From Vibrio sinaloensis (GTDB lineage: Bacteria; Pseudomonadota; Gammaproteobacteria; Enterobacterales; Vibrionaceae), in contig NZ_JWLV01000048.1 of the NCBI RefSeq assembly GCF_000808535.1, forward strand, positions 124,001 to 188,000: a stretch of DNA of 64,000 nucleotides, given 5' to 3'. The position numbers and the translations under genes are program-made. Of this stretch, positions 26,981 to 35,783 are shown piece after piece; the stretch's first letter is position 1, and each line of letters begins with the position of its first letter. The notes beneath the pieces are model-generated. The model saw only the letters and a list, made by a program, of their open reading frames with translations. It did no database searches and was not told the origin of the DNA.

Positions 26981-28891
26981 TTATTTCCAAGGTTGGCGAT
27001 ACTGGACGCCTTGCCGCTCAAGAAGTGGCAAGTGTCCTTTTAGCCGGGATAAATAATCTTCCCAATTACGTTGAGGCTTGTTTGTCCAACAGGCTTCTGC
27101 CATGGCCGTCAAACGAGGGAAGATCATGTAGTCCATGCGCTGTTGTGTGTTAATGATTTCGCACCAAAGCGCACATTGAATACCGAGAATGCGTTTTCTT
27201 ACCGGATCGCTGTCCGGGATTTCTGCGAGAGGTTCATATCGATACGCGTTTTCTAGAGGGATGACGGCAGCCCAATCGACGCCAGGCTCTTCAGGAGAGT
27301 AATCTTGGGTCATATCGAGATACGTTGACTGACCTGGTTGGAGAATCACATCGAAGCCCTGTTTCGCACAATTCAGTGCGGCTTCTTCGCTCAACCACGA
27401 GTAAATGACGGTATCCTTGCTCACCTTGTTGCCATGTTGAGCTTCTTCCCAACCCACCATTCGTTTACCAAGAGTGCGCAGTTTTTTCTCTGCATAACGC
27501 AGGAGATGACCTTGCAACTCTTTTGCGCTCTGATAGTCGCGATCAGCCATGAGCTTCTGACATGCAGGGCTTTCAAGCCACACGCCATCAGGTACCTCAT
27601 CGGCACCGATATGGATCCATTGAGAAGGGAATAGCTCCGCGACCTCTTCCAGAACGGTATCTAAAAACTCATAGGTACCCGGTAAACCTGGGTTTAGCAC
27701 ATTGTCTGTGTAGTGCTGTATGCTGCGAAACTGAGAGCGGTCCTCGTTATCTTGCAGTAGATGAGGTAAAGACTTAATCGCAGCTCGACAGTGGCCAGGA
27801 ATATCTATCTCAGGGATCACCGTGATGCCGCGCTCCGCAGCGTAAGCAATCACTTCTTTCACTTGTTGTTGTGAATAGTACCCGCCATACACACTGTTTA
27901 AGTGGCTGTATTGAGGGACGATTGGTGTACCAGTCCCACGGTAAGCACCAATTTCGGTTAATTGAGGGTAGGCTTTGATTTCTAGTCGCCAGCCTTCATC
28001 GTCCGTTAGGTGCCAATGGAAAGTGTTGAACTTGTAGTGTGCAAGATGATTGATGAGACGCTTCACTCGCTCTATCGGATGAAAATGGCGAGCGCAATCG
28101 AGCATCATACCGCGGTACTTAAAGCGCGGGGTGTCGCAAATCTTGATATAAGGAATCGATAAACCTTGGTCCTGATTCACTTGAATCAGCTGCAGTAAGG
28201 TCGCGCTTGCGTGGACAAAACCGATACTTGAGCCTGCTTCTAGGCGAACACCAGATCCTGAGACAGTCAGCTGATATTCTCCCTCATCCAGCGTTGGGTT
28301 ATTACGATATAAAATGTCACTCTGACCAATGGTTTGAACCTCAAAGTTAAACAGCTGGAAGAGTTCTTGTTGTAGCCAAGTCGCCGCCGTTTCGGCTAAA
28401 GAGGCTTGCAGTGTGATTTGGCTAGAGGCCGATAAATGGAAATGGCCATCATGCTGCTCTATATGATTTGGTTTTGGGATCAAGGCTAGATCGGAGGCAA
28501 TGGTGTCCGGCAGTTCACTACGCTCTCGGTACGGAGAGGCCAATACGATAGGCGTTAGAGTCGCCGGGTAGGTAACTGTGCCTTCGTCTGTAGTAATGAG
28601 CGCGTCTTTAAGTCCATCAGTGTAAAAACGCAGTGGCGCAGTCCCAATGCTAAACTCGCAGTAGTAGTGTTGGTTAGCCGTCAAGATAGGTGTGTCGGGA
28701 GTAACGCGACAGAAACTGCCGACTTGTTCAACCGAACCATGCGTAAAGCTATCTGGCTGGATATAGCGATCGATGATGAACTGGAGCTGCCAGTTTGTCA
28801 GATCTTGATCGGTTAAATTGTGTACCGTTAAGCCAAAGCGGCAGAATTGTTTCTGCTCAGATAAAACGGCGAGTTCGACACGAAAGCTCAT
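26981..28891 (-). CDS. Beta-N-acetylhexosaminidase (GH20), cytoplasmic
   Basis: This enzyme removes GlcNAc from short chitooligosaccharides. I chose the ATG at 28891 (636 residues, starting MSFRVELAVL) because it has AAGGG nine bases upstream and sits 10 bp after the kinase gene. A longer in-frame start at 29023 would run deep into that gene. The catalytic Asp431-Glu432 pair is in HIGADEVPDG, and the barrel shows HWHLTDDEGWRLEIK and VIPEIDIPGHCRAA. The absence of a signal peptide places it in the cytoplasm, acting on imported sugars. It has a carbohydrate-binding-like N-terminal region of about 150 residues before the GH20 N-domain. Confidence 0.93.
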   Translation of the reverse strand: MSFRVELAVLSEQKQFCRFGLTVHNLTDQDLTNWQLQFIIDRYIQPDSFTHGSVEQVGSFCRVTPDTPILTANQHYYCEFSIGTAPLRFYTDGLKDALITTDEGTVTYPATLTPIVLASPYRERSELPDTIASDLALIPKPNHIEQHDGHFHLSASSQITLQASLAETAATWLQQELFQLFNFEVQTIGQSDILYRNNPTLDEGEYQLTVSGSGVRLEAGSSIGFVHASATLLQLIQVNQDQGLSIPYIKICDTPRFKYRGMMLDCARHFHPIERVKRLINHLAHYKFNTFHWHLTDDEGWRLEIKAYPQLTEIGAYRGTGTPIVPQYSHLNSVYGGYYSQQQVKEVIAYAAERGITVIPEIDIPGHCRAAIKSLPHLLQDNEDRSQFRSIQHYTDNVLNPGLPGTYEFLDTVLEEVAELFPSQWIHIGADEVPDGVWLESPACQKLMADRDYQSAKELQGHLLRYAEKKLRTLGKRMVGWEEAQHGNKVSKDTVIYSWLSEEAALNCAKQGFDVILQPGQSTYLDMTQDYSPEEPGVDWAAVIPLENAYRYEPLAEIPDSDPVRKRILGIQCALWCEIINTQQRMDYMIFPRLTAMAEACWTNKPQRNWEDYLSRLKGHLPLLERQGVQYRQPWK

Positions 28892-28901
28892 AGTTTCGCC
28901 C

Positions 28902-29777
28902 TTAATACAGGTTATGTTCGGGTTTCCCCGCAAACATGAGAGCACCCTCAATCGCATCAAACTGAGGTTCGACAATCCAGCTTTGAACAGGAGGGGAGAG
29001 CCACGCTTTAATTCGCTGTGCAATACTTCCCATTAGACAGATTCGCGTTGCACCCTTGCGATTAAGCGCGATGAGAAACATCTCTACATCGGCGGCTGTC
29101 TGCTTCAACATGCTGATTCCTAGCGAATCGCCTTGGTAGGCGTGTTCAAAAATTGCAGGTGAGAATTGACCGTAATCTCTAGGTAGAGCGCCTTTTGACC
29201 ATTCAACGATTTGATCGATATCTTGATTGAAGTGATTCAGGACATGTTCTGCTAGCGGTGTTTTCTCGACGATGCCATCGGCTGCAAGCAAGACTTGTTG
29301 AATAAGACGTAAGCCCATGACAGCGCCACCGCCTTGATCGGAAATCGGAAATTCTCGGCCGCCCACAACATGTTGCTCGCCTTGTGCGAGGTAGATACCA
29401 CATGATCCAGTGCCAGCGATCATAATGGCACCTTCATCGCCGTTGTGTGCACCAACACATGCACCGTAAGCATCGGTATTTAATACTAATGAAGCGAATG
29501 GATGATTGAGGGCCATAAAGGCTTGCCAAGCTGATTTTTGTTCTGCGCCTGCTAAGGCTAAACCCACGTGCATACGACCAAAGTGAGATTCATCTAACCC
29601 GCCTTGTTTTGCCGCTTGAGTAATTGCATCGACAATAGATGTCATTGCAACGTCAATCCCCAGTAGAATATTGGCGCTGCCACTTTTGGCTTCACCAATA
29701 CAGTTTCCTTTTTCATCTCGAATTCGAGCTCGGCAAGAGGTGCCTCCGCCATCAATACCAACATAGTAAAGTGTCAT
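28902..29777 (-). CDS. Glucosamine / N-acetylglucosamine kinase (BadF/BadG/BcrA ATPase fold)
   Basis: A 291-residue sugar kinase with the ASKHA-type phosphate loops: GIDGGGTSCRARIRD at the N-terminus, the adenosine-side loop IAGTGSCG and the block SDQGGGAVMG. In the homologous V. cholerae locus the equivalent protein was described as a glucosamine-specific kinase (GspK), so glucosamine is the most likely substrate; GlcNAc remains possible. The stop of the preceding GH9 gene abuts its start (29777/29778), indicating tight coupling with the glucosaminidase. Confidence 0.88.
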   Translation of the reverse strand: MTLYYVGIDGGGTSCRARIRDEKGNCIGEAKSGSANILLGIDVAMTSIVDAITQAAKQGGLDESHFGRMHVGLALAGAEQKSAWQAFMALNHPFASLVLNTDAYGACVGAHNGDEGAIMIAGTGSCGIYLAQGEQHVVGGREFPISDQGGGAVMGLRLIQQVLLAADGIVEKTPLAEHVLNHFNQDIDQIVEWSKGALPRDYGQFSPAIFEHAYQGDSLGISMLKQTAADVEMFLIALNRKGATRICLMGSIAQRIKAWLSPPVQSWIVEPQFDAIEGALMFAGKPEHNLY

Positions 29778-31499
29778 CTATTTTTTCTCCTGTTGGCTGA
29801 AATGGTTGTACTGGGCGATGATGGCCAACAAGTACCAAGCGCCATGAGGAATCCACTGTTCGCCCCAGCGCCAGTTTTGCAGCATGTCGTCTTTCTGTCC
29901 TGGAGGGTTGAATGCGATATCTTCTTCATCCTCAAAGCCGCCAGTAATACCGTTGCAAACTCCACCCTTGGCGTTAAAGAAACCATATTGCGGTAAGTAG
30001 TCTGGGTTATTGTGGCCGTGTCCATCCAGCATGCACATGTGATAAGGGTTTAGACCGAGCACCCAGTTGATAGAATCTTGTGAGAAACGAAGCAATTGCT
30101 GGCGTGTCTGGATGTCATCGATGTAAGGCAATGCAAACAGGGCCATGGTAGAGAGTGAACCTAAACGAGCGTTTTCGCCTTGCCACCAGTAGCCCGTCTC
30201 GTTGTTGTGAGCGACAAAGAAAGCGTCTCGTTTCGACTCGTTGACCCCTTTTACATATTGACGCGGATAGCCAAACGGGTTTGCCGTCAAATGAGTAATG
30301 TTTAGTTCAAATTGAATACTTTGCGAGATGGTTGTTTGAACTTGTTGTTTAAGTGTACTATCGGTTTCAACCGCGAGGTAAGCGCAAAGAGCAATAACAG
30401 GCAGTCCTGCTTCTGCCGCATGGTAGTAAGGTCGAGACCCATCTTGATTGGCAGACCAGTAGTGGGCGAAGTTTTCATCTGACTGTTGACGCAGCTGAAG
30501 TTTCGCTGCCCAGTCTCGACATTCAGTTAGGTACTCTGACTTGTTCGTTGTTTTGTAAAGTTCTACAGCTGCGAGCAGCGCGCAGTATTCATCGATGATG
30601 TTTTCTTCACCATCGTTGAGGTATTGAAGGTTAAACTCGCGTAAGTGCCAGTAGCCTTTTTCGGCTGCTGTAAGGTAGTCTTGCGTCGCAAACTCGCCAC
30701 TTTCTTCTAAACGAGCGGCAGCCGCCAGCGCTGCGATAGATGCCCCACCACCTTGTCTAAATGCCGCTTGGTAATCTTCAGATTTGTGTCCTTCCTGAGT
30801 GGCATACGCACAAATCTCGCGCTGTTTGATGTCTTTTGACCATTTATCAAACACCGTCATGTAGAAGAAACCTTGCTCATTTTGCATTCGTACAAGAAAG
30901 TCAGCGCCAAACAGGGCTTCTTCCATCATTCGTACTTTGGTGAATAGGGCTACATTCTCATCATGAGCAACCAATTCGAGGCCTTTGAGTAAGTTCCAAA
31001 CAACGATAGGAGTCTGCTGAGGGTTCAGATAATTGGCATAAGATAAATGGCTCAGGTATTTACTGACATCGCCTGATGCGTCGTACCAACCACCGTGGAC
31101 GTCAACATGAGTGTCGCTACCAAGAAGTGGAATGGTGTGGTCTTGCTTGTCAAAACGCCCACCACAACGTTGGGACTTAAAGTAGTGCAGAACATCCGAT
31201 AGCGTGGTGTCGAAAAGAACGCCTGTTTCGATCTTAAAGATCTCAGAACGGAGATTATCGACACGCAGGTAGTAGCGTCCTGCCTGAGTAAACTGGGAGA
31301 AATCAATGCGAAAAAAATTCCCTTGGTGCCAACGAGCAACCTGCGTTCCGTTCTCAATGCTAAAGTTAGCAACTGTTTGATGGCTGTCAGCACACACCAA
31401 TAGCGCAGTGGTAGTCGATAGGCGCGGCTTTCTGGTCATCAGTACAGCTTGCTTTGGACCAAGGGCTTCATAACCAATATGGTTAGTAAGTAGCAGCAT
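29778..31499 (-). CDS. GH9 family exo-beta-D-glucosaminidase-like hydrolase
   Basis: A 573-residue glycoside hydrolase family 9 protein: N-terminal Ig-like domain (LLLTNHIGYEALGPKQAVLMT) and an (alpha/alpha)6 barrel with HVDVHGGWYDASGD, which holds the catalytic base region. The C-terminal blocks are LGLNPYHMCMLDGHGHNNPD and GGFEDEEDIAFN. Family members in the Vibrionaceae chitin operon have been described as glucosaminidases rather than cellulases. It has no signal peptide and so would act on imported glucosamine-containing disaccharides, feeding the adjacent kinase. Older annotation as endoglucanase is probably misleading. Confidence 0.87.
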   Translation of the reverse strand: MLLLTNHIGYEALGPKQAVLMTRKPRLSTTTALLVCADSHQTVANFSIENGTQVARWHQGNFFRIDFSQFTQAGRYYLRVDNLRSEIFKIETGVLFDTTLSDVLHYFKSQRCGGRFDKQDHTIPLLGSDTHVDVHGGWYDASGDVSKYLSHLSYANYLNPQQTPIVVWNLLKGLELVAHDENVALFTKVRMMEEALFGADFLVRMQNEQGFFYMTVFDKWSKDIKQREICAYATQEGHKSEDYQAAFRQGGGASIAALAAAARLEESGEFATQDYLTAAEKGYWHLREFNLQYLNDGEENIIDEYCALLAAVELYKTTNKSEYLTECRDWAAKLQLRQQSDENFAHYWSANQDGSRPYYHAAEAGLPVIALCAYLAVETDSTLKQQVQTTISQSIQFELNITHLTANPFGYPRQYVKGVNESKRDAFFVAHNNETGYWWQGENARLGSLSTMALFALPYIDDIQTRQQLLRFSQDSINWVLGLNPYHMCMLDGHGHNNPDYLPQYGFFNAKGGVCNGITGGFEDEEDIAFNPPGQKDDMLQNWRWGEQWIPHGAWYLLAIIAQYNHFSQQEKK

Positions 31500-31538
31500 T
31501 AAAATCTCCGAGTGGTGAATGAGTTATTATGATGTTAT

Positions 31539-31566
31539 CGAGCCAAGACCTTTCGGGCTTGGCTCG
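31539..31566 (-). other. Intercistronic hairpin between ABC ATPase and GH9 genes
   Basis: A 9-bp perfect outer stem (CGAGCCAAG / CTTGGCTCG) has an inner CC/GG pair and a TTTC loop, with no T-run. It resembles a processing or mRNA-stabilising element between transport and catabolic genes. Confidence 0.6.
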
Positions 31567-31572
31567 TGGTCT

Positions 31573-32568
31573 TTAGTTTTCGTATAAGTAACAGCGAACA
31601 AAGTGGTTGTCTGATAGCTGAGTGACTTCAGGTAATTTCTCTTTACACTTGTCTGTCGCATGTTGGCATCGACCTGCAAATGGACAACCAAGGGATTGCG
31701 GAGTCCAGAGTGGAATCTCGCCTTTGTTGCCTTTCAATTTCTCATGAATTGACTTGCTTGGATCGGGTACCGCAGAAACCAATAGCTGTGTATAAGGATG
31801 CTGTGGATCGTGGATGATCTCTTCGGTGTCACCCCATTCCACCATATGTCCAACATACATAACCGCTAGGTCTTCGGCGATGTAGCGTGCCGTCGCAATA
31901 TCATGAGTGATGTAGAGTAGAGACATCTCTTTCTCAAACTTCATCTCTTCCATTAGGTTAAGTACACCCGCACGAATCGACACATCAAGCATTGAGGTAG
32001 GCTCATCGGCCAACACAACTTCTGCACCTACCGCAATGTTGCGAGCTAAGTTGACGCGCTGACGTTGACCACCAGAAAGCTGATGAGGGAACTTTTGCGC
32101 TGTCTCTTTTGGCGGAATAAGACCCACTTGCTCGAGTAAGTCATAGACACGCTCTTCCTGCTCCTTTTTGTTGCGAGGATCGACTTTTTTGTGGATCAGC
32201 AACGGACGCAAGATATGGTGGAAGATGTTATGTGTTGGGTTTAATGAGCCAAACGGGTCTTGCCATACCATCTGGACACCTTCGCGGTACGCCATTAGGT
32301 CTGAGCGAGAGTCAATCGTTTGGATGTCACGACCCTTGTACTCAATAATGCCGTCAGTGGGTGCGTACATTTTCGCGATCATTTTGGCTGTAGTGGATTT
32401 GCCAGAGCCTGACTCGCCAACGACGGATAGACCGCGGCTTTTGTACATTTTGAATGACACATCGTTAATGGCACGCATCATTGGTTGGTTTAAGGAGTTA
32501 CTGTTGATAGGAAAATCCTTAACTAGGTTTTTTCCTTCCACTAGTAGCTGGCCAAATTCTTTGCTCAT
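31573..32568 (-). CDS. Chitooligosaccharide ABC transporter, ATP-binding protein 2 (OppF-like)
   Basis: A 331-residue peptide/oligosaccharide-type ATPase. It shows Walker A GESGSGKST, signature LSGGQRQR, Walker B VVLADEPTS and the C-terminal oligopeptide-transporter extension with the four-Cys region (GCPFAGRCQHATDKC ... RCYLYE), which often binds an iron-sulfur cluster. Together with the ATPase encoded just upstream it would power import of chitobiose-type sugars. It is the last transport gene before the catabolic genes. Confidence 0.92.
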   Translation of the reverse strand: MSKEFGQLLVEGKNLVKDFPINSNSLNQPMMRAINDVSFKMYKSRGLSVVGESGSGKSTTAKMIAKMYAPTDGIIEYKGRDIQTIDSRSDLMAYREGVQMVWQDPFGSLNPTHNIFHHILRPLLIHKKVDPRNKKEQEERVYDLLEQVGLIPPKETAQKFPHQLSGGQRQRVNLARNIAVGAEVVLADEPTSMLDVSIRAGVLNLMEEMKFEKEMSLLYITHDIATARYIAEDLAVMYVGHMVEWGDTEEIIHDPQHPYTQLLVSAVPDPSKSIHEKLKGNKGEIPLWTPQSLGCPFAGRCQHATDKCKEKLPEVTQLSDNHFVRCYLYEN

Positions 32569-32610
32569 AATTGTCTCCAGTAATCTTTTTTATTGTTTCT
32601 CAGTGAGTTG

Positions 32611-33594
32611 CTAGAGCTTAGTCTGAGCAATTGGGTCACCGTAAAGATGACAATTAGAGAAACGATTTGGCTCAATCTGTCTAAGTTGAGTTGGAACGCG
32701 TGTACATGCTTCATGGACGCGGTCACAACGTGCTTGGAATCGGCAACCTTGAGGGACTTCTAATAAGTTCAAAGGATTACCTGGTATACCGGTCAACTTA
32801 GTTTTAGGGCCAGTTAATGGAGGGAAAGAACTACCTAACCCTTTAGTGTAAGGGTGGTAAGGGCTTTCCAATATCTCTTTTGATGGGGCAACTTCAATCA
32901 GTTCGCCTGAGTACATGATGCCGATACGATCAGAGAACTCGACCATCAACGAAATATCGTGCGTAATAAACAAGATAGAGAAACCAAACTCTTCTTTAAG
33001 CGCATAGATTTTTTGCAGGATTTCGCGTTGAACAACCACATCCAGAGCCGTGGTTGGTTCATCCATAATGATCATCTTAGGGTTCAGTGCGAGCGCAATC
33101 GCAATCACTAAACGCTGGCGCATACCACCAGAGAACTGGTGTGGGTAATCATTTAGACGGCTCGGGTGAATGTCTACGATCTCCAGCAGACCTTCTGCAC
33201 GTTTTAGTGCTTGCTCGCGGGTCATGTTCGTGTGACGCATGATTACGTCACAGAACTGATCTGCCATTGTAAGTACTGGGTTTAATGCATTCATGGCACT
33301 TTGGAATACCATCGACATCTCACTCCAGCGGAACGCTTGCATGCGCTCATCGCTGTATTTGAGGATATCTTCACCATTGAAGATAACCTCACCACCAGTG
33401 ATAAACGCGGGCGGCTTATGTAGACGCATCAGTGAGAAGGCAACGGTTGATTTACCACAGCCAGATTCACCAGCTAGGCCAAACACTTCACCAGGGGCGA
33501 TATCAAAGCTGACATTGTTACAAGCTCGTACATCGCCAGCATCAGTAATGTAATCCACGCAAAGGTTGCGGATAGAAATAAGTGGTGCAGTCAT
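32611..33594 (-). CDS. Chitooligosaccharide ABC transporter, ATP-binding protein 1 (OppD-like)
   Basis: A 327-residue ATPase with Walker A GESGCGKST, Q-loop VFQSAMNALNP, signature FSGGMRQR, Walker B MIIMDEPTTALD and the H-loop ITHDISL. The C-terminal Opp-type extension carries QGCRFQARCDRVHEAC. It is encoded 2 bp after the second permease gene and 42 bp before the partner ATPase gene, consistent with a heterodimeric ATPase pair. Confidence 0.92.
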   Translation of the reverse strand: MTAPLISIRNLCVDYITDAGDVRACNNVSFDIAPGEVFGLAGESGCGKSTVAFSLMRLHKPPAFITGGEVIFNGEDILKYSDERMQAFRWSEMSMVFQSAMNALNPVLTMADQFCDVIMRHTNMTREQALKRAEGLLEIVDIHPSRLNDYPHQFSGGMRQRLVIAIALALNPKMIIMDEPTTALDVVVQREILQKIYALKEEFGFSILFITHDISLMVEFSDRIGIMYSGELIEVAPSKEILESPYHPYTKGLGSSFPPLTGPKTKLTGIPGNPLNLLEVPQGCRFQARCDRVHEACTRVPTQLRQIEPNRFSNCHLYGDPIAQTKL

Positions 33595-33596
33595 AA

Positions 33597-34622
33597 TTAT
33601 TTATCTCCGCTCCAAAGTGCATTTTGAGGTGGTAGGTCTGGCGTACGTTCTTTCTTGTCTTGTTCAGCTAGCTTCTTCCAACGCTTCATACCTTTGTGTG
33701 AACGAAGTTGCGGGTTAGCAATTTCATCAACGGCGAAGTTAAGCAGAGCGAGACCCGTTACAAGAACAGTAAGAGCCAAACATGGAGCAAGTACTTCCCA
33801 CCAAGCGCCGATTAGCATTGCTGACGATGTTTGTACGTTGTACAGCATGATGCCCCAGCTGATGGTACTTGGGTCGCCAAGACCTAAGAATGAGATAATG
33901 GATTCCATACCAATTGCGTACATAACAGAGCCGATGAAGCTTGCACCTACGATAGGGATAAGGTTTGGTAGAATCTCAACAAAGATGATACGGAAAGACG
34001 ATTCGCCCAACACTTCTGCTGCTTTAACAAACTCTTTCTCTCGTAAGGCGAGAGTTTGCGAGCGTATTACCCTCGCTCCCCATGCCCAGGAGGTACAGCC
34101 GATGATAATGGCAATGGTCAGTGGCCCTGCCTCACCGATAAAGGCTGCGAGAACAAATAGGAGTGGGTACTGAGGGATAACCAGCATGATGTTCATTGCT
34201 GCAGTGAGCACATCGTCAACACGGCCGCCGAAATAACCTGCTGAAATACCGATTACCGTGGCTAGGAAACAAACCGTAATACCTGCGCCGAAGCCAACAC
34301 CTAGAGAAATACGCGCGCCGTGAACAAGTTGCGACCAAATGTCGCGACCCATACGGCTAGTACCCAAAACATGGTCTGCTTTTTTAGACATGATCATGGT
34401 ACGACGGTCTGTAGCTAGATTTTGTGCGACCCAACCATCCGGGTTCGCTTGTGCTGATTTGACAACAAAGCCTGGGTATTCATGTGGATTACCTGTTCTC
34501 TTATCTGGAGCATGCTTTGAAAGCACTGGCGCGAAAATGGCCATCAGTAAGAAAAGAGAAACAATTATTAGACCGATACGAGCGTAGGCATTGCCTAGAA
34601 TTAGCTGAAATAGTTGTTTCAT
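33597..34622 (-). CDS. Chitooligosaccharide ABC transporter, permease 2 (OppC-like)
   Basis: A 341-residue inner-membrane permease of the DppC/OppC type: one N-terminal membrane segment, a periplasmic loop of about 60 residues, then a BPD transport domain with five segments and the coupling loop ALREKEFVKAAEVLGESSFRIIFVEILPN. The C-terminus is a hydrophilic basic tail. It starts 2 bp after the first permease gene. Confidence 0.92.
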   Translation of the reverse strand: MKQLFQLILGNAYARIGLIIVSLFLLMAIFAPVLSKHAPDKRTGNPHEYPGFVVKSAQANPDGWVAQNLATDRRTMIMSKKADHVLGTSRMGRDIWSQLVHGARISLGVGFGAGITVCFLATVIGISAGYFGGRVDDVLTAAMNIMLVIPQYPLLFVLAAFIGEAGPLTIAIIIGCTSWAWGARVIRSQTLALREKEFVKAAEVLGESSFRIIFVEILPNLIPIVGASFIGSVMYAIGMESIISFLGLGDPSTISWGIMLYNVQTSSAMLIGAWWEVLAPCLALTVLVTGLALLNFAVDEIANPQLRSHKGMKRWKKLAEQDKKERTPDLPPQNALWSGDK

Positions 34623-34624
34623 AA

Positions 34625-35611
34625 TTATTTACCTCCCTTGCGCAGGCGAGGGTCTAGAACGACATAAGCCATATCTGCAATTAAGTTAAATGACAGCATG
34701 AACAGCGTCATAATGATTAATTGGCCTTGAAGCACCTGGTAGTCACGAGCATGTATCGCGTTCAGTAGTACGGTACCTAAACCTGGGTAGTTGAAGATGA
34801 TTTCAACGATAAGTTGACCACCAATTGCCATACCTAGCGACATAGAAAGTGCAGTGACACTTGGAAGCAGTGCGTTGCGTGCTGCGTAGTTGAAGACTAC
34901 GCGGTTTTCACTGAGGCCCTTACCTTTTGCCATCGTGATGTAGTCTTCAGCGAGAAGGTTGATCATGTTGTTACGCATGTTAACCAAGAAGCCACCAATC
35001 TGAACGATAGACGCACAGAACAAAGGAAGAACGGCGTGGTAAGCGACATCTTTAATAAATGCCCAACTTGTCCAATCTGGCACTGTACCTGCGGTGTATG
35101 CATAACCGGTTGGGAACCATTTCAAGCCAATTGCGAAAATGAATAGCGCTAGCATTGCAATAACAACTTGAGGAACTGCCTGAATAATCAGCATGCCCGG
35201 TGTAACAAATGCATCGTATTTGCTACCACGTTTCCATGCAGCAAAGATACCTAGGATAGAGCCTAGCGAGAATGAAAGAATTACCGCTGTACCGGCTAGG
35301 AATAGTGACCAACCAAAGGCACCACCAAGCAGTTTGTTTACTGAAAGCGGGTAAAACTGAATTGACGTACCTAGCTCCCAGCTAAGCACATTTTTCATGT
35401 AGGCAATGTACTGAACGAAAAGGCCGCCATCGACAAAACCTAGAAGTTCTTTCATTGCAGCAATACGTTCTGGTGTTACTTGAACTGAAGCGTTCGCAAA
35501 CATCATGGTGACTGGGTCACCTGGCATTGCTCGAGGAATAATAAAGTTTAATGTCGCAGCAACTAATAATGCGACCAAATAGAACGACAAACGTCTTAAA
35601 AAATAACCCAT
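34625..35611 (-). CDS. Chitooligosaccharide ABC transporter, permease 1 (OppB-like)
   Basis: A 328-residue DppB/OppB-type permease. The N-terminus MGYFLRRLSFYLVALLVAATLNFIIPRAMPGDP is characteristic, followed by the BPD domain with coupling loop EDYITMAKGKGLSENRVVFNYAARNALLP and the C-terminal DMAYVVLDPRLRKG. It is the first membrane component after the binding-protein gene, separated from it by 172 bp containing two hairpins. Confidence 0.92.
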   Translation of the reverse strand: MGYFLRRLSFYLVALLVAATLNFIIPRAMPGDPVTMMFANASVQVTPERIAAMKELLGFVDGGLFVQYIAYMKNVLSWELGTSIQFYPLSVNKLLGGAFGWSLFLAGTAVILSFSLGSILGIFAAWKRGSKYDAFVTPGMLIIQAVPQVVIAMLALFIFAIGLKWFPTGYAYTAGTVPDWTSWAFIKDVAYHAVLPLFCASIVQIGGFLVNMRNNMINLLAEDYITMAKGKGLSENRVVFNYAARNALLPSVTALSMSLGMAIGGQLIVEIIFNYPGLGTVLLNAIHARDYQVLQGQLIIMTLFMLSFNLIADMAYVVLDPRLRKGGK

Positions 35612-35657
35612 AACTCACACCTTACTCACCCAGATTTTCCCTGTTTCTGGTTTCAGG

Positions 35658-35767
35658 TCGCTCTAGCGAAAACAAATTTTAGAGCGAACAATCCCCTGAC
35701 GACTGGCGCCATTTGACAAACTTATGAAAGAGTGGGGGATTTTGCGGCATACGGAATGTATGCCGCA
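35658..35767 (-). other. Two intercistronic hairpins between binding-protein and permease genes
   Basis: A 10-bp perfect stem (35743-35752 with 35758-35767) and an 8-bp perfect stem (35658-35665 with 35680-35687) lie after the binding-protein stop. Neither is followed by a T-run on the minus strand. They probably protect the upstream mRNA and give more binding protein than permease. Confidence 0.6.
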
Positions 35768-35783
35768 TAGTTAGAACAACTAC

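Noticed and set aside
28892..29023. 44-residue N-terminal extension of the GH20 enzyme
   Set aside because: It would overlap the kinase gene by over 100 bp and does not look like a signal peptide; the start at 28891 has a clear ribosome site.
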